DNA of 64,000 bases, taken from the NCBI GenBank assembly GCA_039545295.1, contig BCIK01000021.1, positions 248,001 through 312,000 on the forward strand. The letters run 5' to 3'. A program made the position numbers and the translations under genes. This stretch comes from Udeniomyces pyricola (taxonomy: Eukaryota > Basidiomycota > Tremellomycetes > Cystofilobasidiales > Mrakiaceae). Below, piece by piece: positions 24,815-37,841 of this stretch (positions are counted from its first letter, which is position 1; every line of letters begins with the position of its first letter). Below the pieces are notes generated by a model. It was not told where the DNA came from. It searched no databases and was given only the letters and a program-made list of their open reading frames with translations.

Positions 24815-27800
24815 CTAAGCTGACGAGTCCACCTCGTCAAACGCCTTGTTGAGCTTCTCCACAGGAGGAACGACGGGCTCTCCTCCAAGATCGATGGTCT
24901 GACCAAGCTTCTCAACGTCCTCCTTGGAAAGTCCAGCGGCATGGAGCAACTTGGCGTAAAGCGAGTAAACCTGGGGGATATCGACCGCCGAGTCGTCGAG
25001 GAACTCGGCCGAGGGCACAAACGCTTGGTAGAAGGCGTCCTTGTCGACGATGGCGTCGGCGATGAGCTTCTTGAAGAGCGAGATGGTCGCCTCAAAGTCA
25101 GCCTTCTTGGCGTCGAGAGCACGAGAGATCATCTTGTCGAGGAAAGCGATTCGTTGAGTCGACGGGAGCTCCTTGACACCGAGAGCACCCTCCTCCATGT
25201 CCTATAAACAAGTACACAACAAAGGACCCGTCGAGTAATCAGTCAAACGCTCTTTCGTTGGCCGGCTGGATATACACAAAAAAAAGAGAAGAAGAAAAAA
25301 CATAACAAAGTAGCGAGGGTGGTGTCGGCACTAACCTTAACGTGATAGAACTCGGCCAGGTTAGCCTCGATCTTCGCCTTGGCGGTCTTCTCATCCATCT
25401 CGGGCTCCTTCTTCTCGTCATTGGCCTCGGCCTCCTCATCGTCTCCCTCGGCCTCGTCTCCCTCCTCACCATCCTCTCCGGCTCCTGGCAACGGCTTCGA
25501 CCTCGGCGCAAGGACCAACCGCTTCCTCTGAGGAGCAGGCTCGTTCGACTCGGCCGACGGAGCTCCACCCTCAGCGGACGAATCCTGGTTGAGGAGCGCG
25601 AACATGTTGCCCGCCGACGGGGTCCTCGAGATGGGAGGGGTCTCGACCGAAGCGTTGCGACCCTTCTTGCCAAAGACGGTTGACGGACCAAACGATCCAG
25701 GACCGGCAGAAGCTCGCTTCTCAATCTTGCCAAAGTTGCCGAGGTCTCCGACCTTGCCGGCGTTTCGGGGGGGAGGAGTGATGGACCAGCCGTTGGCGTC
25801 GACAGGGGCGTTGAAGTCGGTTCGGTTCTGACCTCGTCGAGATCCACCTCGGGACGAGTCGTGTCGCTGCGACGACGATCGGTTCATCGAGTCTTGAGTA
25901 GCTTTGGCAGCATCCTTGGCGGCCTATAGAATGAGGACAGAAACGAGGCAAGAAACCAACAAGGAAACGAAAGAATACGTTAGTTGGTTCATCTATCACA
26001 GTGAAAGCCCGATACGGATCACAGAGCAAGCAAAAAAAAGCTGTCCGCACCTTCTCTCGGACCTCGGCAAGGGTCTGAACACCGACAACTTCGTTTCGGG
26101 CCTCCCATCGTCGCTGACGGAGCTCCATAACGTCCTAGAGGGGAGCGAGAGAAAAAAAAAAGAGGCAGAAAATGAATACAATTACGTCAGTACGTCATGC
26201 CAGCAAGAATCTGCGCCCAAGAAAAAAAAAAACACGCGCGCTATTCGCTTACCTGAAGCATGAATTGCATCCTCGACGAAACGACGGGGTTTTGCCTGAG
26301 CTCGGCGATTCGTCTGAAGTAGACGTCGAGGTGATGCTTGGCCTTGGCCGTGTCGAGGCTCTTACCGACGGTCGTAAGGAGTCGGCAGAGAGACTCGATG
26401 TCCTCCTCTTCTGGGGTGGTGACGTTGGCGAGCAGTTTCTTGACGCACTCGTGCATGATTCGCTCCGTGAGCATCTCGAGCTTGAAGAGCTCTCCGATAA
26501 GCCTGACGAGACCAAGACCCTGTCGCTTGGCCTTCTGAGCAGCGTAGTACTCGTCCGACATGAGAGCGGCCTCTTCCTTGGGAGGAGCAGCCTCGCCCTT
26601 CTCCTCGGCAGCGGCGGCGGCAGCCTCGTTGGCCTTGATCTTCTCCTGGTCGCCCTCGGCCTTGTCCTTGGCGGCGGCGGCAGTCGAGTCTCGAGCGGCC
26701 CAACCCTTCTCGAAGTCCTCCTGGCATCGGTTGAGCAAGTACTTTCGGAAGAGCGATCCACCGGTGAAGGGGTTGCCCTTGGGGTCAACGACCTTGTCGT
26801 CCTGGACCTTGTCGGAGAGGGTGTCCATCATCTTTCGGCACAATCGAGCGTACATCTCGGACCAGTGGGCCTCGTCCGTCGACTTCTCAAAGATAAGTCG
26901 AATGACTTGTCGAAGCGTGCGGCCGTCGGTCTCGTCCTCCGACTTAGACGCCCAAACGAGGATCTGGCTCGAGATCGAGTCGAAGTTCTCCATGGTAAGC
27001 TTGTTGAGGAGCGCCTTGACCTTTCGGTCGACGACCGAGGGGTCCGACTCGTCGACGGCTCCACCTCGCTTGGCCGCACCAGGAATCCATCGGTTGGCCG
27101 ACTCGACGAGCGGGGCAATCTCGGCCTCGGTGAGGGTGACGCCCGAAGGCGGGTTGAAGGCGGGGGTCTCTTGACGGTTTCGACCACGCTCGGATCGGAC
27201 GCGAGCGCCCTTGGCGGACGGGCTGCCGGGGGCGTTGGCGTAACCGGCGGGTCCAGTCGAGGGCTGGCGGGACATCGAGGGAGCAGCTTGCGAGGGGAAC
27301 GGAACGCCAGCGCCAGACTTGGAGGCAGCGAAGCGCTCGGCGCTCGATTTGCCGCTCGAGCTGAAGTTGCCCATGCCACCAAACGAAGCGCCTCCGACGG
27401 CACCTCGTCCCATGCTGCCAGCGTTGAAGGGCTGGCTCGACCTTGGGGTACCGCTCATCGAGCCCATGCGGCTGGGTCCGCCACGTCGGTTGAAGCCCGA
27501 CGAGGACGAAGTGTCTGGCTCAAGGCCGATCGACTCGAGCGGCGGGAGCGACTCGGGCTTCTCCTTGCAGACATCCATGAATTGGAGGAGGAATTCTCGA
27601 TCGTATCGGAACTTGCCAGCGGGAGCGCTCTGGTTGAGCTCGGGCTTGGGGGCAGAGATGCCGGCGGGGTACGAGACGGCGTTGGGCTCGGAGACGAACT
27701 TGGCGGACTGGATCGACTGCTGGACAGTCGAGGGGCCGGAGGCGGTCGTCGGAGTAGCCGGAAGGGAGTCGAGGCCGGTTCGCTTCTTGTCGTCAGCGGC

Positions 27801-30562
27801 GACAGCGTCGACGGGCTTGGAAGGAAGACCACTGGGTTTGGAGGGAAGGCCAGCCGAGAGAGGGGCGGGCAGGGTAGAGGAAGTCGAGGGGGCAGCCGAT
27901 TCGGTGGCCTTAGCCTCGGCTGCTTTCTTCTCCTCGGAAGCCTTGGCCTCAGCAGCAGCCTTAGCCTCAGCAGCAGCCTTAGCCTCAGCAGCAGCCTTGG
28001 AGTCAGCCTCGGCCTGAGCCTAATAGGAGCGATGATCGGGAGAAGAAGCATAGAATGACAAAGGAATGGAGAGGAGAAGGGTAAGTAAAGAGTTAGAACA
28101 GGGGAATGAGCAGATGCATGCCAACGAGAATTCGACGAACCTTCTTGGCCTCTTCGGCAGCAGCAGCGTCAGCCTTCTTCTTCTCCTCCTCAGCGGCAGC
28201 GGCGGCCTTCTTGTCCTCTTCAGCCTTCTTTTCCTTCTCAGCTTGCTCCTTAGCCTCTCGCTCGGCTTGCTCCTTGGCCTCAGCAGCCTTCTTCTCCTCA
28301 GCGACCTTCTTGTCCTCAGCCGCCTTTTTGGCCTCGAGCTCAGCCTTCTCCTTGGCCTCGACAGCCTTCTTCTCGTCCTCAGCCTTCTTAGTCTCAGCAG
28401 CCTTCTCATCGGCGATGCGCTTAGCCTCGGCTTCCTCAGCCTCCTGATAGAAATGAAGCAAAAAGGAAAGAAAGAAAGAGGAAACAAGAAGGTAACAAGA
28501 TCAATCAAGTTAGCAAGTGGATGTAAGAGACATGCGCAACGAGTCACCAAAAATGGCAACGAAAGAGGGAGAGGAACTTGGACGAACCTTCTTCTCGTTG
28601 GCCTCCTTCTCCTCCTTGGCCTTCTTCTCTTTCTCGGCAGCGGCAATCTTCCTCTCCTTCCTCTCCTCCTCCTCCTTCTTTTCCAACTCCTTGATCTTCT
28701 TCTCCTTGGCCTCCTCCTCAAGTCGCTTCTTCTGCTGCTCAGGGGTCTCGAGCCTCACGACGGCGCCAATGCTGGGAAGCTTCTTGACAGGAGCAGGGGT
28801 AGTAGAGGCAGGAGCCGGCGAAGCGGGAGCGGCCACAGAGGCAGGGGGCGGCTTAACGTCGATGGCCTTGCCGGTGTCGGGGTTCTTGATGACAATAGGC
28901 GATCGCTTAGCAGGAGTGAAGGCGGCAGCCGATGACCGGAGAGCCGAAGGCGATCCAGGGACTTGGTGGGGAGGCTGAGGAGAGAACGAAGGGGGAACGT
29001 AACCCTGCGGCGGTCGCTGGAACGAGCCCGAGTGAACATGCTGGGGAGGGGGGCGCGAGGGGTCACCCTGTTGCTGAGGGGGAGGAATGTTGGAAGATCG
29101 GTGGTTGGGGGTGGAAGGGGTAGCCGACGAGGGCGAGGGTGAAAGGGGCATGTTGGGACCTCCCGAAGGCGAAGGCGGCGGCATCTGGTGCGGAGGGAAG
29201 TTAGGGTTCCAGTAAGGAGGAGGGTAGTGCTCAGGGTAGTATCCACCAGGGGGAGGCTGTGAAGAAACAAGAGGTAGATCGAGTGAGAAGCAAGTGTGAG
29301 TCAGTGACGTGAAATATTAGGAGTGAACAGAAAAGAAGCAGGGTACGAAGGCAGTAAAAACAAGAACACAGAGGAAAATAAAAGGTCAATAAGAGTATTA
29401 TGAAAAGAAAAAAAAAACGTACGTAAGGGTATCCGTAGTTGGGCATGCCAGGATGAGAGCCCTGTTGAGGGTAGAATTGAGGGGGAGGTCTCGGGCTGGT
29501 AGCTCCGTTAGGAGGAGGGCCAGGTCGTCCGCCGTTCATTGAGCCAGGACCTCGGTTGAACTGGGGCTGCTGGTTGCCCTGAGGTGGCGACCGAGGCGCC
29601 GACGAACCCTGGGGAGGGGGTCGGAGGTGCTGTTGCTGTTGCTGCTGCTGCTGCTGGGGAGGCTGCTGCTGCTGGCCTTGCTGTTGCTGAGGATGGAACT
29701 GAGGGAATCCGCCGCTCGACGACTGAGGAAGACCTGACGGGGGAGCGCTCGAGAAGGACGACCGGTTGTTAGAGGGCACCGAAGGCGCAGCTGCCGACGA
29801 GGGAGCTTGCTGAGTGGAGGACGAGCTAGCGGTAGGGGGGGTAGCAGAAGAGGGAGGGGTCTGGAAAAGCTTGTTGAGATCAACCTTCTTCTTCTCCTTC
29901 TCGACCGGCTTGGGCGCGGCGGCGACAGCGGGGGCAGGAGGAGCGGGCGAGGTCGATTTGGGTGCAGCAGAAGTGGAAGCGGTGGCAGCAGCAGGCGTTG
30001 GCGACGATGACGAAGGGGGAACGGTGGCACCCTCCTTGACGGTGATCGGGGCCTGGCCTCGACCGTTGCTCGTCGCGGGCGGGGTGGCCGCGCTCGCCTC
30101 GAGCGTGCCAAACGAGCGAACGGCGGCGGCCTCAAGATGGGAACCAGTGACGGGGTGGTTGGCTGGCGAGGAGGAAAGAGTAGCGGACGAGTCGGCAATC
30201 GAGCCAAAGCTTATGGCTCCGGTTTTAGGACCCGCCTGAGGAACGCCCTTGCCGAGAAGGACGCCCTCACCGATGGGCCTTCCACCAGCGAGGACACTGC
30301 CGGCCTTTTTGTTCGCTGGCGGGGCAGCGGTGGGAGCGGACGAAGAGTCATTGGTCACGGGCGCGCCAGAGTTGGAAGCGGTCGAGGACGAAGAGGACGA
30401 TGTCGGGTTGGGCTTCGAAGCAGCAGTCGTTGGGGCAGCGGGCGACGAAGAAGACGACGACGACGACGACGAGACGGCAGGGGGGCCCTTGGACCAGGCG
30501 GAGGGTTTCGGTTGCTGCGACGAGGGCTGAGAAGGGGGAGTCGAGGAAGATGCTTTGCTCAT
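24815..30562 (-). CDS. eIF4G: Translation initiation factor eIF4G
   Basis: Seven exons close in phase: 30562-29423, 29256-28588, 28443-28141, 28019-26253, 26134-26051, 25923-25336 and 25201-24815, giving 1645 residues. The ATG at 30562 is the first in frame (MSKASSSTPP); an apparent longer frame opens on TTG. The N-terminal half is Ser/Pro/Gln-rich with a Q-run near residue 330 and RSPIVIKNPDTGKAID (about 500). Two Ala/Lys/Glu coiled-coil blocks follow. The eIF4E-binding motif YxxxxL-phi is Y843-D-R-E-F-L-L, in RYDREFLLQFMDVCKEKP. A MIF4G HEAT domain starts near residue 1034 (VDRKVKALLNKLTMENFD) and should bind eIF4A. A C-terminal helical region ends the protein. It scaffolds eIF4E, eIF4A, Pab1 and eIF3 in the cytoplasm. 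The G/C-rich coding sequence leaves long open antisense frames that are not genes. Confidence 0.95.
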
Positions 30563-31765
30563 TGGATGAGGTAACGTTGGTTTTGAGCGAGGAGGAGCTC
30601 GAGGGGAAAAGGTGGAAGGGTTGGAAGGAAGCAGGGGGGGTTGATCTGATGCCAATGAAGGATCGATGCGAGGTGGAGAACCGAAGATGTAAAGGGTCTA
30701 GGGACCGGTCTGGACAGCAAAGAAAACAAGACGTGGTCAGCTGACTGTTGTGAGAATCCGACGAGGAGACGAGTGTGATGTAGCTGAGCATGGAGCAGGC
30801 AGGCCAGAGAAAGAGTGAAAGAGATAGATAGAGAGAAGGCTGGATGTGTGTGTGTGTGTGTGTGTGTGCGAGAGTGAATGCGAGTGCGAGAAACCTCTCT
30901 GCTCGCTTCAGGTCCATCGTTCCTTTGCCACATCCGCCGCATCACATGGCTCGACTGTCGTCATCCATCCCATCGTCCTGTCGCCAACACGTCCTTGACA
31001 GACGACGACGACCCTGTCCATCATCGCCTCGTTGACTGGCACGTGGCAAACGACGCAAGCAGCCCCACGCCAGCTTGAGCCAGAGCGAGCAAAAGAAGGA
31101 AAGGTGGAGTCAATCGGCTTTTTGGGGGGAGAACTGGGTGGAAAAGCGGAGCGGGCATTCACTTTGAGAGCGGGGGGCGGCGACTTGAATAGGGCCTTTG
31201 CGTGGAGAAGGGGAGGGGGGAGAAGACGAGGAGGAGCTCTTGGGCTGCTGCTGCGCTTGGTCGGAGGGGAGGAAGGGGGGAGGAGGGGGGAGGCGGGAGA
31301 GGGAGGGGAAAGGCTCTCTACGGGCAATTGCTGTAGAGGTTGGGAGAAGCTCACTCGCTGGGCCATCCAAAAAGGAAGGGTCGAAAACCGATCATCATCA
31401 TCATCATCTTTTGACTTTGTTCAGACTCGACACTTGATGATTGCACTTGTTTTTCTTTTTTTTTCTTTTTTTTCCTTCCTCTTTTGCATCATACATATCT
31501 CACAAACGTAAATAGAGGATATAAGAATACGTTGTTATGTATATATACACACACACATATATATATATATGACGATGCAGATGCAGATGATGATGATCGA
31601 GCGCACACGTACTCTGTCTGCATGCATCAATTGCACGCACGTACACTCGGCAAGATCGTTCCCGACTGCAGTCAGCTCGCAGCGCTCGCTCATAATCACT
31701 TTTGTGTCTGTCTACCCACTGTCTTCCGCCCTTCTCTCCCTAGTGCCCATCCATCTCTGCTCGCC
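30563..31765. other. Divergent promoter region between eIF4G and PDAT
   Basis: This 1.2-kb region serves two divergent genes. It contains a (TG)12 tract at 30845-30868, a G-rich block around 31195-31320 and alternating AT around 31545-31570. Small open frames are Ser/Pro-rich or G-rich and I do not support them as genes. Confidence 0.55.
30845..30868. repeat. (TG)12 dinucleotide repeat
   Basis: An uninterrupted TG repeat lies in the leader region of the eIF4G gene, about 280 bp upstream of its start codon. It is a simple microsatellite, likely variable in length between strains. Confidence 0.9.
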
Positions 31766-34700
31766 ATGAGCACTACTCACGGCAATAGCCATACCAACGA
31801 CCTTCGTCGCCGCCAACAACACGCCCCATCAAAGGCATCCGTTGACCCTCCTGCCGGCCCACTCAAGCCCAAACCCTCGACCGCGCCGGCTTCGTCGTCG
31901 TCATCATCGGCCTCAGCCAAACGGGCAAAGGCGAACCTCGCCCTCAGCAACCTCGAACCCAACCAAGGCACACTCGACGTTCAGATCCGGGCAAAGGAAA
32001 ATGGAGATTTCAAGGTCCGTCCAATGCTTTCACCCACCTCGCCGAGTGATAGTGCCCAGCATTTGGTTTGAGCACCCACGAAGCCACGCGACGGATGCAT
32101 GTATCCTTCCTCCCCTCCGGCCTTATCCCTTTCCATTCATCTGTCTCGGTCTATTGGACGCGTGCCGACAGGGCATGTCCAACTCATAGCTAACCGTACA
32201 CCACTCACTATCGATCTGCAGATTCTCGCGCCTGGAACTCCTTTTGACGAGATCGAGTGCGTTACTCCCTCCTCTCCCTCGTCTCTCTCTCTCTCTTGCT
32301 CGCCAAGTCGGCCATCGCTGCGTCTCGGGGATAAGCACGTATCAAGTCGCTGATTCATCTCTTTTTGACACGCTCGCTCGCTCCAGCCTTTCAGACGTCG
32401 CGTTCCTTCATTCAGATGTTCAAAACAAGGGAAAGAAATGGATCGACCGACTGAAATCGACGCGTATCATCTTTCCTCTGGGACTTCTCGTCGGGGCTTG
32501 CCTCGCGTATCTCTTGATCTCTCCCCTCGAGTAAGTCATAGCAATCCTTCGTCAGGCCGATCGAACCTCTTTGATTTCTTCCTCGTTCAACGTACTCGGA
32601 CTCCGATGCTCGACACTGACTTGTCGAAATGAAATAAAATCGTAATAAAACCTTGAACGAATTAAAGTCCCGACTCCCTCGATGCCTACTCTCACAAGCT
32701 CTCTCTGCTCTACTCCGACCTGTCCGTTCCAACCCTCGACTCCCTCTCCAACATTTCCCTTCCCTCGGATATCCTCGCCGGGTTCAAAAACCTGTCCGTC
32801 AACCCATTTGATCACACTCAGGCGTTTGACTGGATTAAGACCCGCGACTTTGAGGTGGGGATCAAGTTACAAGACGAAGGTCTCACGGCAAACTTCCCGG
32901 TCATTTTGATCCCTGTAAGTTTGCAAAGACTGGGAATGAAGATGAAGATATATCTCAATCTGAGAGTATGACATGATGCAGTACTGAGCTGACGGAAATG
33001 CCTTTCTCGTCATCGCGCATCGGGTCCCCAGGGAATTATCTCGACGTTCGTTTTGGACCCATTTTGCTTTCTCTTGGGTTTCTTTTAATCTTACTGTCTT
33101 AAATATCTATTGTACAGCTTCTAAACAACTTGGGATCTGCTCTGGATCGTTTCTTTTCCTTCTTTGCTTCAACGTGTCTTCCCTTTGGGATCCCTTGTAC
33201 TACCTTTGTATCCTGGCCCCTATTCGGTCGCATATTCCCCTTGTTTCATTTGCTGCGAAACAGCGGCCTCGAATCTTGGTCAACCACGCCTCAAGCCCGT
33301 CCATGGTTCCGCAAACGTCTTTGGGGTACTTCTAGTATGGTTCGAGCCATGTGAGTGGCAACCATCGCCCATCATACTTACCCTCGACACCCAAACTACC
33401 TTTACTGATCTCCGGTCACTCTTTGAATCGGTTTTCATCCATCGGTCGCAGTCTGGCGGATAAACAAGGATGGATGGATGCACTTCGACTCGATCTCGAG
33501 ACTGGTCTGGATCCCCCGGGACATCGTGTCCGTGCTGCTCAGGGGTTCGATGCGGCGTCACAATTCATCCAGGTACGAAGATCCGGGAGTAAATCGGTTG
33601 AACGATCACTGGAGGTGGCTGGGTAAACGTGAGGGTTTTCAGAGGCTTGTCTAAGAGATGTATGCTGACATATGGTAAACTCTATGTTGACTTCTGCTTT
33701 GAATAGGGCTATTGGGTCTGGTGAATTTGCTTATTTTGACACGCCTTCGCGCTCGACCCGAAAGACTACTGAAAATCGTTGATTCATCTCGTTATCCCCC
33801 CCCCCCTTGTTCTCTTGCCCCTCATTTCATATTCATCGGATTGCATCGATCACTCCTGACAAATCTACTAGGGCGAAGATCATTGAGAACCTTGCACCTC
33901 TCGGATACGACGTCAACAACCTGGAGCTTGCTGCTTATGACTGGTCCGTCGTTTGCGTTTAGACAGACCTCGGCCGTGATGAATTCCTTCCAAATCCTTA
34001 CTAACCCCAATGGTTTGACGTTATTCCTCATTCCCCCTTTCCAATCAAACCCTAGGCGTCTGAGCTACTATAATCTCGAGATTCGAGACCATTACTTCAG
34101 CTATCTCAAGAACAAAGTCGAATCCTACCGTCGGATCCATAACAAGAAAGTCGTCCTCGTCGGTCATTCCATGGGAGGCACGATCATCTTGTACTTCTTG
34201 AAGTGGGTTGAGGCGGAGGGACCACATTATGGAAACGGGGGCGATCGATGGGTCGAGGACAACATCGAATCGTAAGTCTTTGAGAGTCTTTTTGTATCTC
34301 AGTAGTACCTTGTTTACTTCTCCTTCTTCGTTTTTGGATGCTTCCCACTTATCCTTTCTTGGTATCTTTCACACCTATTGATCAAAAATCACAGCTTCGT
34401 CAACATCGCTGGGCCCATGCTTGGCGTTGCTAAGGCCATGTCGGCGTTCCTCTCGGGTGAGATGAAGGACACTGTCGAGGTAAGCCAAAAGAAGAAACCT
34501 TTGCTCAACTTTGTCCCTTGACGCTGAGCCTCGAACGGAAGGACCAAGCCCACTGAATACTCCTTTTTCTCCTGGTCTTGTTGTTTTCCTGCGCGTATGC
34601 AGGTCAATCCTGCGGCGTCTTACCTCTTGGAAGCCATGTTTTCGCGAAAGGAGAGGGCGGGTTTGTTCCAAGGTAAGATGGCATGGCTCATGTACCTCTG

Positions 34701-36728
34701 GGTCTCTACGTGTGTCTCTGCTCAAGTGGTGGACACTGACACTTTCTTCAATCTTTCCTTGCGATGTTTGGCGCATCAATTTCGTATGGGTTTGACTCGG
34801 ATCAGGCTGGGCGGGAAGCGCGTCGATGTGGCTCAAGGTATGTAACTCTTAGGCTTACAGCTTTCCCTTTTGTGCTTCTGCCATATGCGTTCTCAGCTGA
34901 ACAAGATTCTTGATCTCCATAACGAATTTGACAGGGAGGAAACTTCATTTGGGGCAATTCGACGTTCGCGCCAGATGATCCCACTAATGCCACGGATACT
35001 CGTCAGTTTCCCCCTTTCTTTTTCCTTCTGGACCACCCAGGCTTCCCTGCAATTCCTCTCTTCCTCGATAGCTCACTTCTTGTGTACGAAACGTCCCTTC
35101 CCTCTGGATTCTCTTTCCTCCTTCACGTTTTCTTTCAGACGGCCGATTTTTCTCCTTCCGTCACCTCAACGCACCAACGTCCCCTTCCTCACTCCAACAA
35201 CAACACATCTCTCCGAACCTCACCATGGGCGAAGCAAACCACTTCATCCTTCAGCATACTCCTCCGACGTTCCAGAAGATGTTTGGTACGAATTATTCAG
35301 CGGGGTTGGAGACGAACGTCGAGAGACTCAAGAGGAATGGGCAGGATCACACCAAGTGGACGAACCCGTTAGAAATCCGTAGGTGGTTTGACAAACCCCT
35401 TCTAGATGTGTATCTTCCCGCTCTTGATTTGACCCTTCCCTCCCTTCTCCTCCATTCTCCTCCATTCTCCTCCCTTCTCCTCCCCCCTCCCCCTTCCTTT
35501 CGCTTTTTTTTTTTGGTCTTGTTGCAAATAATTCCCAATTGGTTCATCAGAACTTCCTTATGCTCCGAGCATGACCATCTTCAATCTGTACGGTCACGGG
35601 AAAGACACCGAGCGCTCGTACTGGTACGTCAAGGGACCTTACGAACAAGCCGATCAGAATTCTGAAGGCGATAAGATCTCGGTAAGACCCTGTTTCTTCA
35701 TCTTCTTCTGCTTCTGCCTGTTTCTTCTTTCTGTTCTTATTATGCCTGCTGCTGGGTCTTGCCTCCAACCTGTCGCCTCCTTTGTGTGACCCGTCGTGGT
35801 TTCTCTTGGGAGCTTTGGTCCTTACTGGGAAAAAAGTGGATGATGCTATCGAAACATCTCTAACGAATGTATCCTTTCTTATCTCATGATATTTCCTGCT
35901 CTCTGTTCTAACCTTCCTTCTTTTTTGCCCTCCTTCGCATTCCCTGTCTCTCTTTCTATCGTGTCCCTCCTAGTCTGATGGACCCGCTTCCAACTTGACT
36001 GGTCAAACCCCACCGAACCCACTTAACCTCCCTCTCTCCCGAGACCTCTGGATCGACTCTGACGTCTCCCTTCCTTCCTCCATCCCCGCCATCCGATCGG
36101 GTGTCAAATTCGGCGAAGGCGACGGGACGGTTCCGTTGTTGTCGTTGGGCGCGATGGCGGTGGAAGGGTGGAAGAGGAAGGAGTGGAATCCGGCGGGCGT
36201 GAGGATCGTGACGAGGGAACAGCAACATGAGTTGGATGGCTTGCAACCGAGAGGACCGTCGAGCGCGGATCATATCGATTGTTTGGGAAGTACGATGGTC
36301 AATGAAGCCGTCGGAAGGATTGGTCAGTGTTTTTTTTTTTTTTTTTTTTGGAGACCTGAAGAATAATTTTCAGCATCACCTTTCCCGTCTTTTGGTTAAG
36401 GAAAAAAGACGAAAAAAAAAGAATAAGAAGAAGAAGAAGAAAAAGAAAAAAACTCACTCTCCCATTTGGTTTTTCTCATCATCATCATCATCATCATTGG
36501 GGTTCCTCCCTCTCTCTCTCTCTCTCTCTTCCATCTCTCTCTCTCTTTCTCACTTCTCTAGCCGCTGGTCAAGGCCACGCGTTGGAAGATACGTATGTGT
36601 CGGATATTCGGCGGTACGCCAAGCAGATGGATTGGGATGGGATCCTCGCTCAGGGTCGGGATGGCTCATGGATGGGCGTCGATGGGTTATGGCAGCGGGA
36701 AGTCGAGATGGGTGGGGGAAGTAATTGA
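31766..36728 (+). CDS. LRO1: Phospholipid:diacylglycerol acyltransferase (LCAT family, Lro1-like)
   Basis: Eighteen exons close in phase: 31766-32014, 32222-32256, 32387-32530, 32668-32914, 33032-33045, 33264-33350, 33452-33572, 33707-33720, 33872-33943, 34056-34271, 34395-34479, 34603-34672, 34806-34837, 34935-35001, 35139-35378, 35551-35681, 35974-36322 and 36562-36728 (779 residues). The enzyme moves an acyl chain from a phospholipid to diacylglycerol, making triacylglycerol at the ER. A basic cytosolic N-terminus precedes one membrane anchor (about 121-140) and then a lumenal alpha/beta-hydrolase domain. The family motifs PGIISTGLESW, GYDVNNLELAAYDWRLSYYNLE and GHGKDTERSYWY are all present. 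The predicted triad is Ser366 (GHSMGG), Asp658 (GDGTVPL) and His708 (ADHIDCLGS). Two exons are only 14 nt long. Length and order match Lro1/PDAT, so this call is firm. Confidence 0.96.
36323..36561 (+). repeat. Low-complexity intron of PDAT
   Basis: This 239-nt last intron contains a T-tract of about 20 nt, an A/G-rich run, a (CAT)n block near 36478-36497 and (TC)n blocks near 36511-36550. It is longer than most introns in the gene and looks expanded by simple repeats. The flanking exons still join in phase. Confidence 0.8.
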
Positions 36729-37841
36729 GAGAGAGAGAGATATTTAGGAAGAGAAAGAGAGAGAGAGGGGGGAGGGGGGGAAGAGAGAGGAGTTGGTTGG
36801 ATCGGGAATCGGATAAGAGAAGAGGACAAAGAAGAGAAGAGAAGGAGATATCACTAGATTAGAGGAATGGCTCATGCTTGCGCTAAGCTAGCTGGGAGAG
36901 AGATGGGGATGGATGGAAGGTCGTATGTTGATCAAAGAAAAGCTCTCTCTCTATATATATATATATCTCTATATATATGCTTATCTTACTCAAACGACAT
37001 CAATCATCTACTCACGTCTTGCAGTTCATCGAAACACGTCGACGACTCCGTTCGTTCTATCTCTCCTTCTTCTTCTTCTTCTTCTTCTTGAGATCCCTTC
37101 CTTAGGGGATCCGTCGGGTACTTTTCCATAATGATATCTTCAAACGATATACACATATTGAGATGTCTGCTGAGTTTCTTTTTCTTTTTTTTTCTTCTTT
37201 TCTTTTTAAAGATAGGAAGAAAAGAAGAACAGAAAGGGAGATGATGGAATGGAAGGATGAATTTGAAGGAAGGAACGTGATGTGAGTGGGAGAGCAAAGG
37301 GAGGAAAGATACGATATATATATATAGGGGGGGGGGGTTTGTTGATAACGTCGTGAGGAAAGGAAAGGAAAAAAAAAGGGAAAAGGGGAGCATGTATGCA
37401 AACGAGTTTCGCTACAGTGACGATGGACGGAAGGGAGACTCTAGCTGTTGGGGGAGGGGGGGGGGAAAGAAAAGAAGGAAGAGAAAAAGAAGAAAGGCAA
37501 GAAAGGGGAAAAGGGAGAGTTGGAAGAGCGAAATTGTCCTCTTTGCTATGCAAGAAAATGAGAAAGAAAAAAAGAAAAAAAGGCGGGGGGGGGGAGGTCG
37601 AGAGAGGGAGTAGGAAGGTGATGAGAAATCAAAGAAGAAGGGAAGGGAGAACATGATGGAGACATTGGAAACGGGAAGAGAGAGAGAGAGAGCGCGCGAG
37701 GAGGAACAAAGGAAGGAAGGAAGGGAATAGTGCAAGAGGAGTGAAACAAAGTGAAGCAAACAGAGAAAGGAACAGTAGAAGAGGAAGTAAAAGGAGGAAA
37801 GAACCCCTCCCCCCCCCCTCCCCCTCCCCCCCTTTTTTTTT
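36729..37841. other. Convergent 3' spacer, GA-rich low complexity
   Basis: PDAT (+) and channel B (-) converge here. The + strand is strongly A/G-rich with GAGA, GAAG and G-tracts, short TA repeats near 36953-36978 and 37315-37324, and a C-tract with a following T-tract at 37806-37842. Charged open frames such as 37353-37613 come from this composition. I see no gene. Confidence 0.6.

Noticed and set aside
26172..28058. Open frame of 628 codons on the + strand
   Set aside because: It is antisense to the MIF4G-containing exon of eIF4G. It has a repetitive Leu/Gly/Ser/Arg composition and no domain; stop-free antisense frames arise from the G/C-rich codon pattern.
28066..28935. Leu-rich open frame (+), looking like a membrane protein
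   Set aside because: It is the antisense of the Ala/Lys/Glu coiled-coil exons of eIF4G; AAG and GAG codons read backwards as CTT and CTC, giving false hydrophobic runs.
30562..30655. Earlier start for eIF4G at 30655
   Set aside because: The codon there is TTG, not ATG; the first in-frame ATG is at 30562.
37353..37656. Charged Lys/Arg/Glu frames downstream of PDAT
   Set aside because: They come from A/G low-complexity DNA in a convergent spacer; both strands and several frames look alike.
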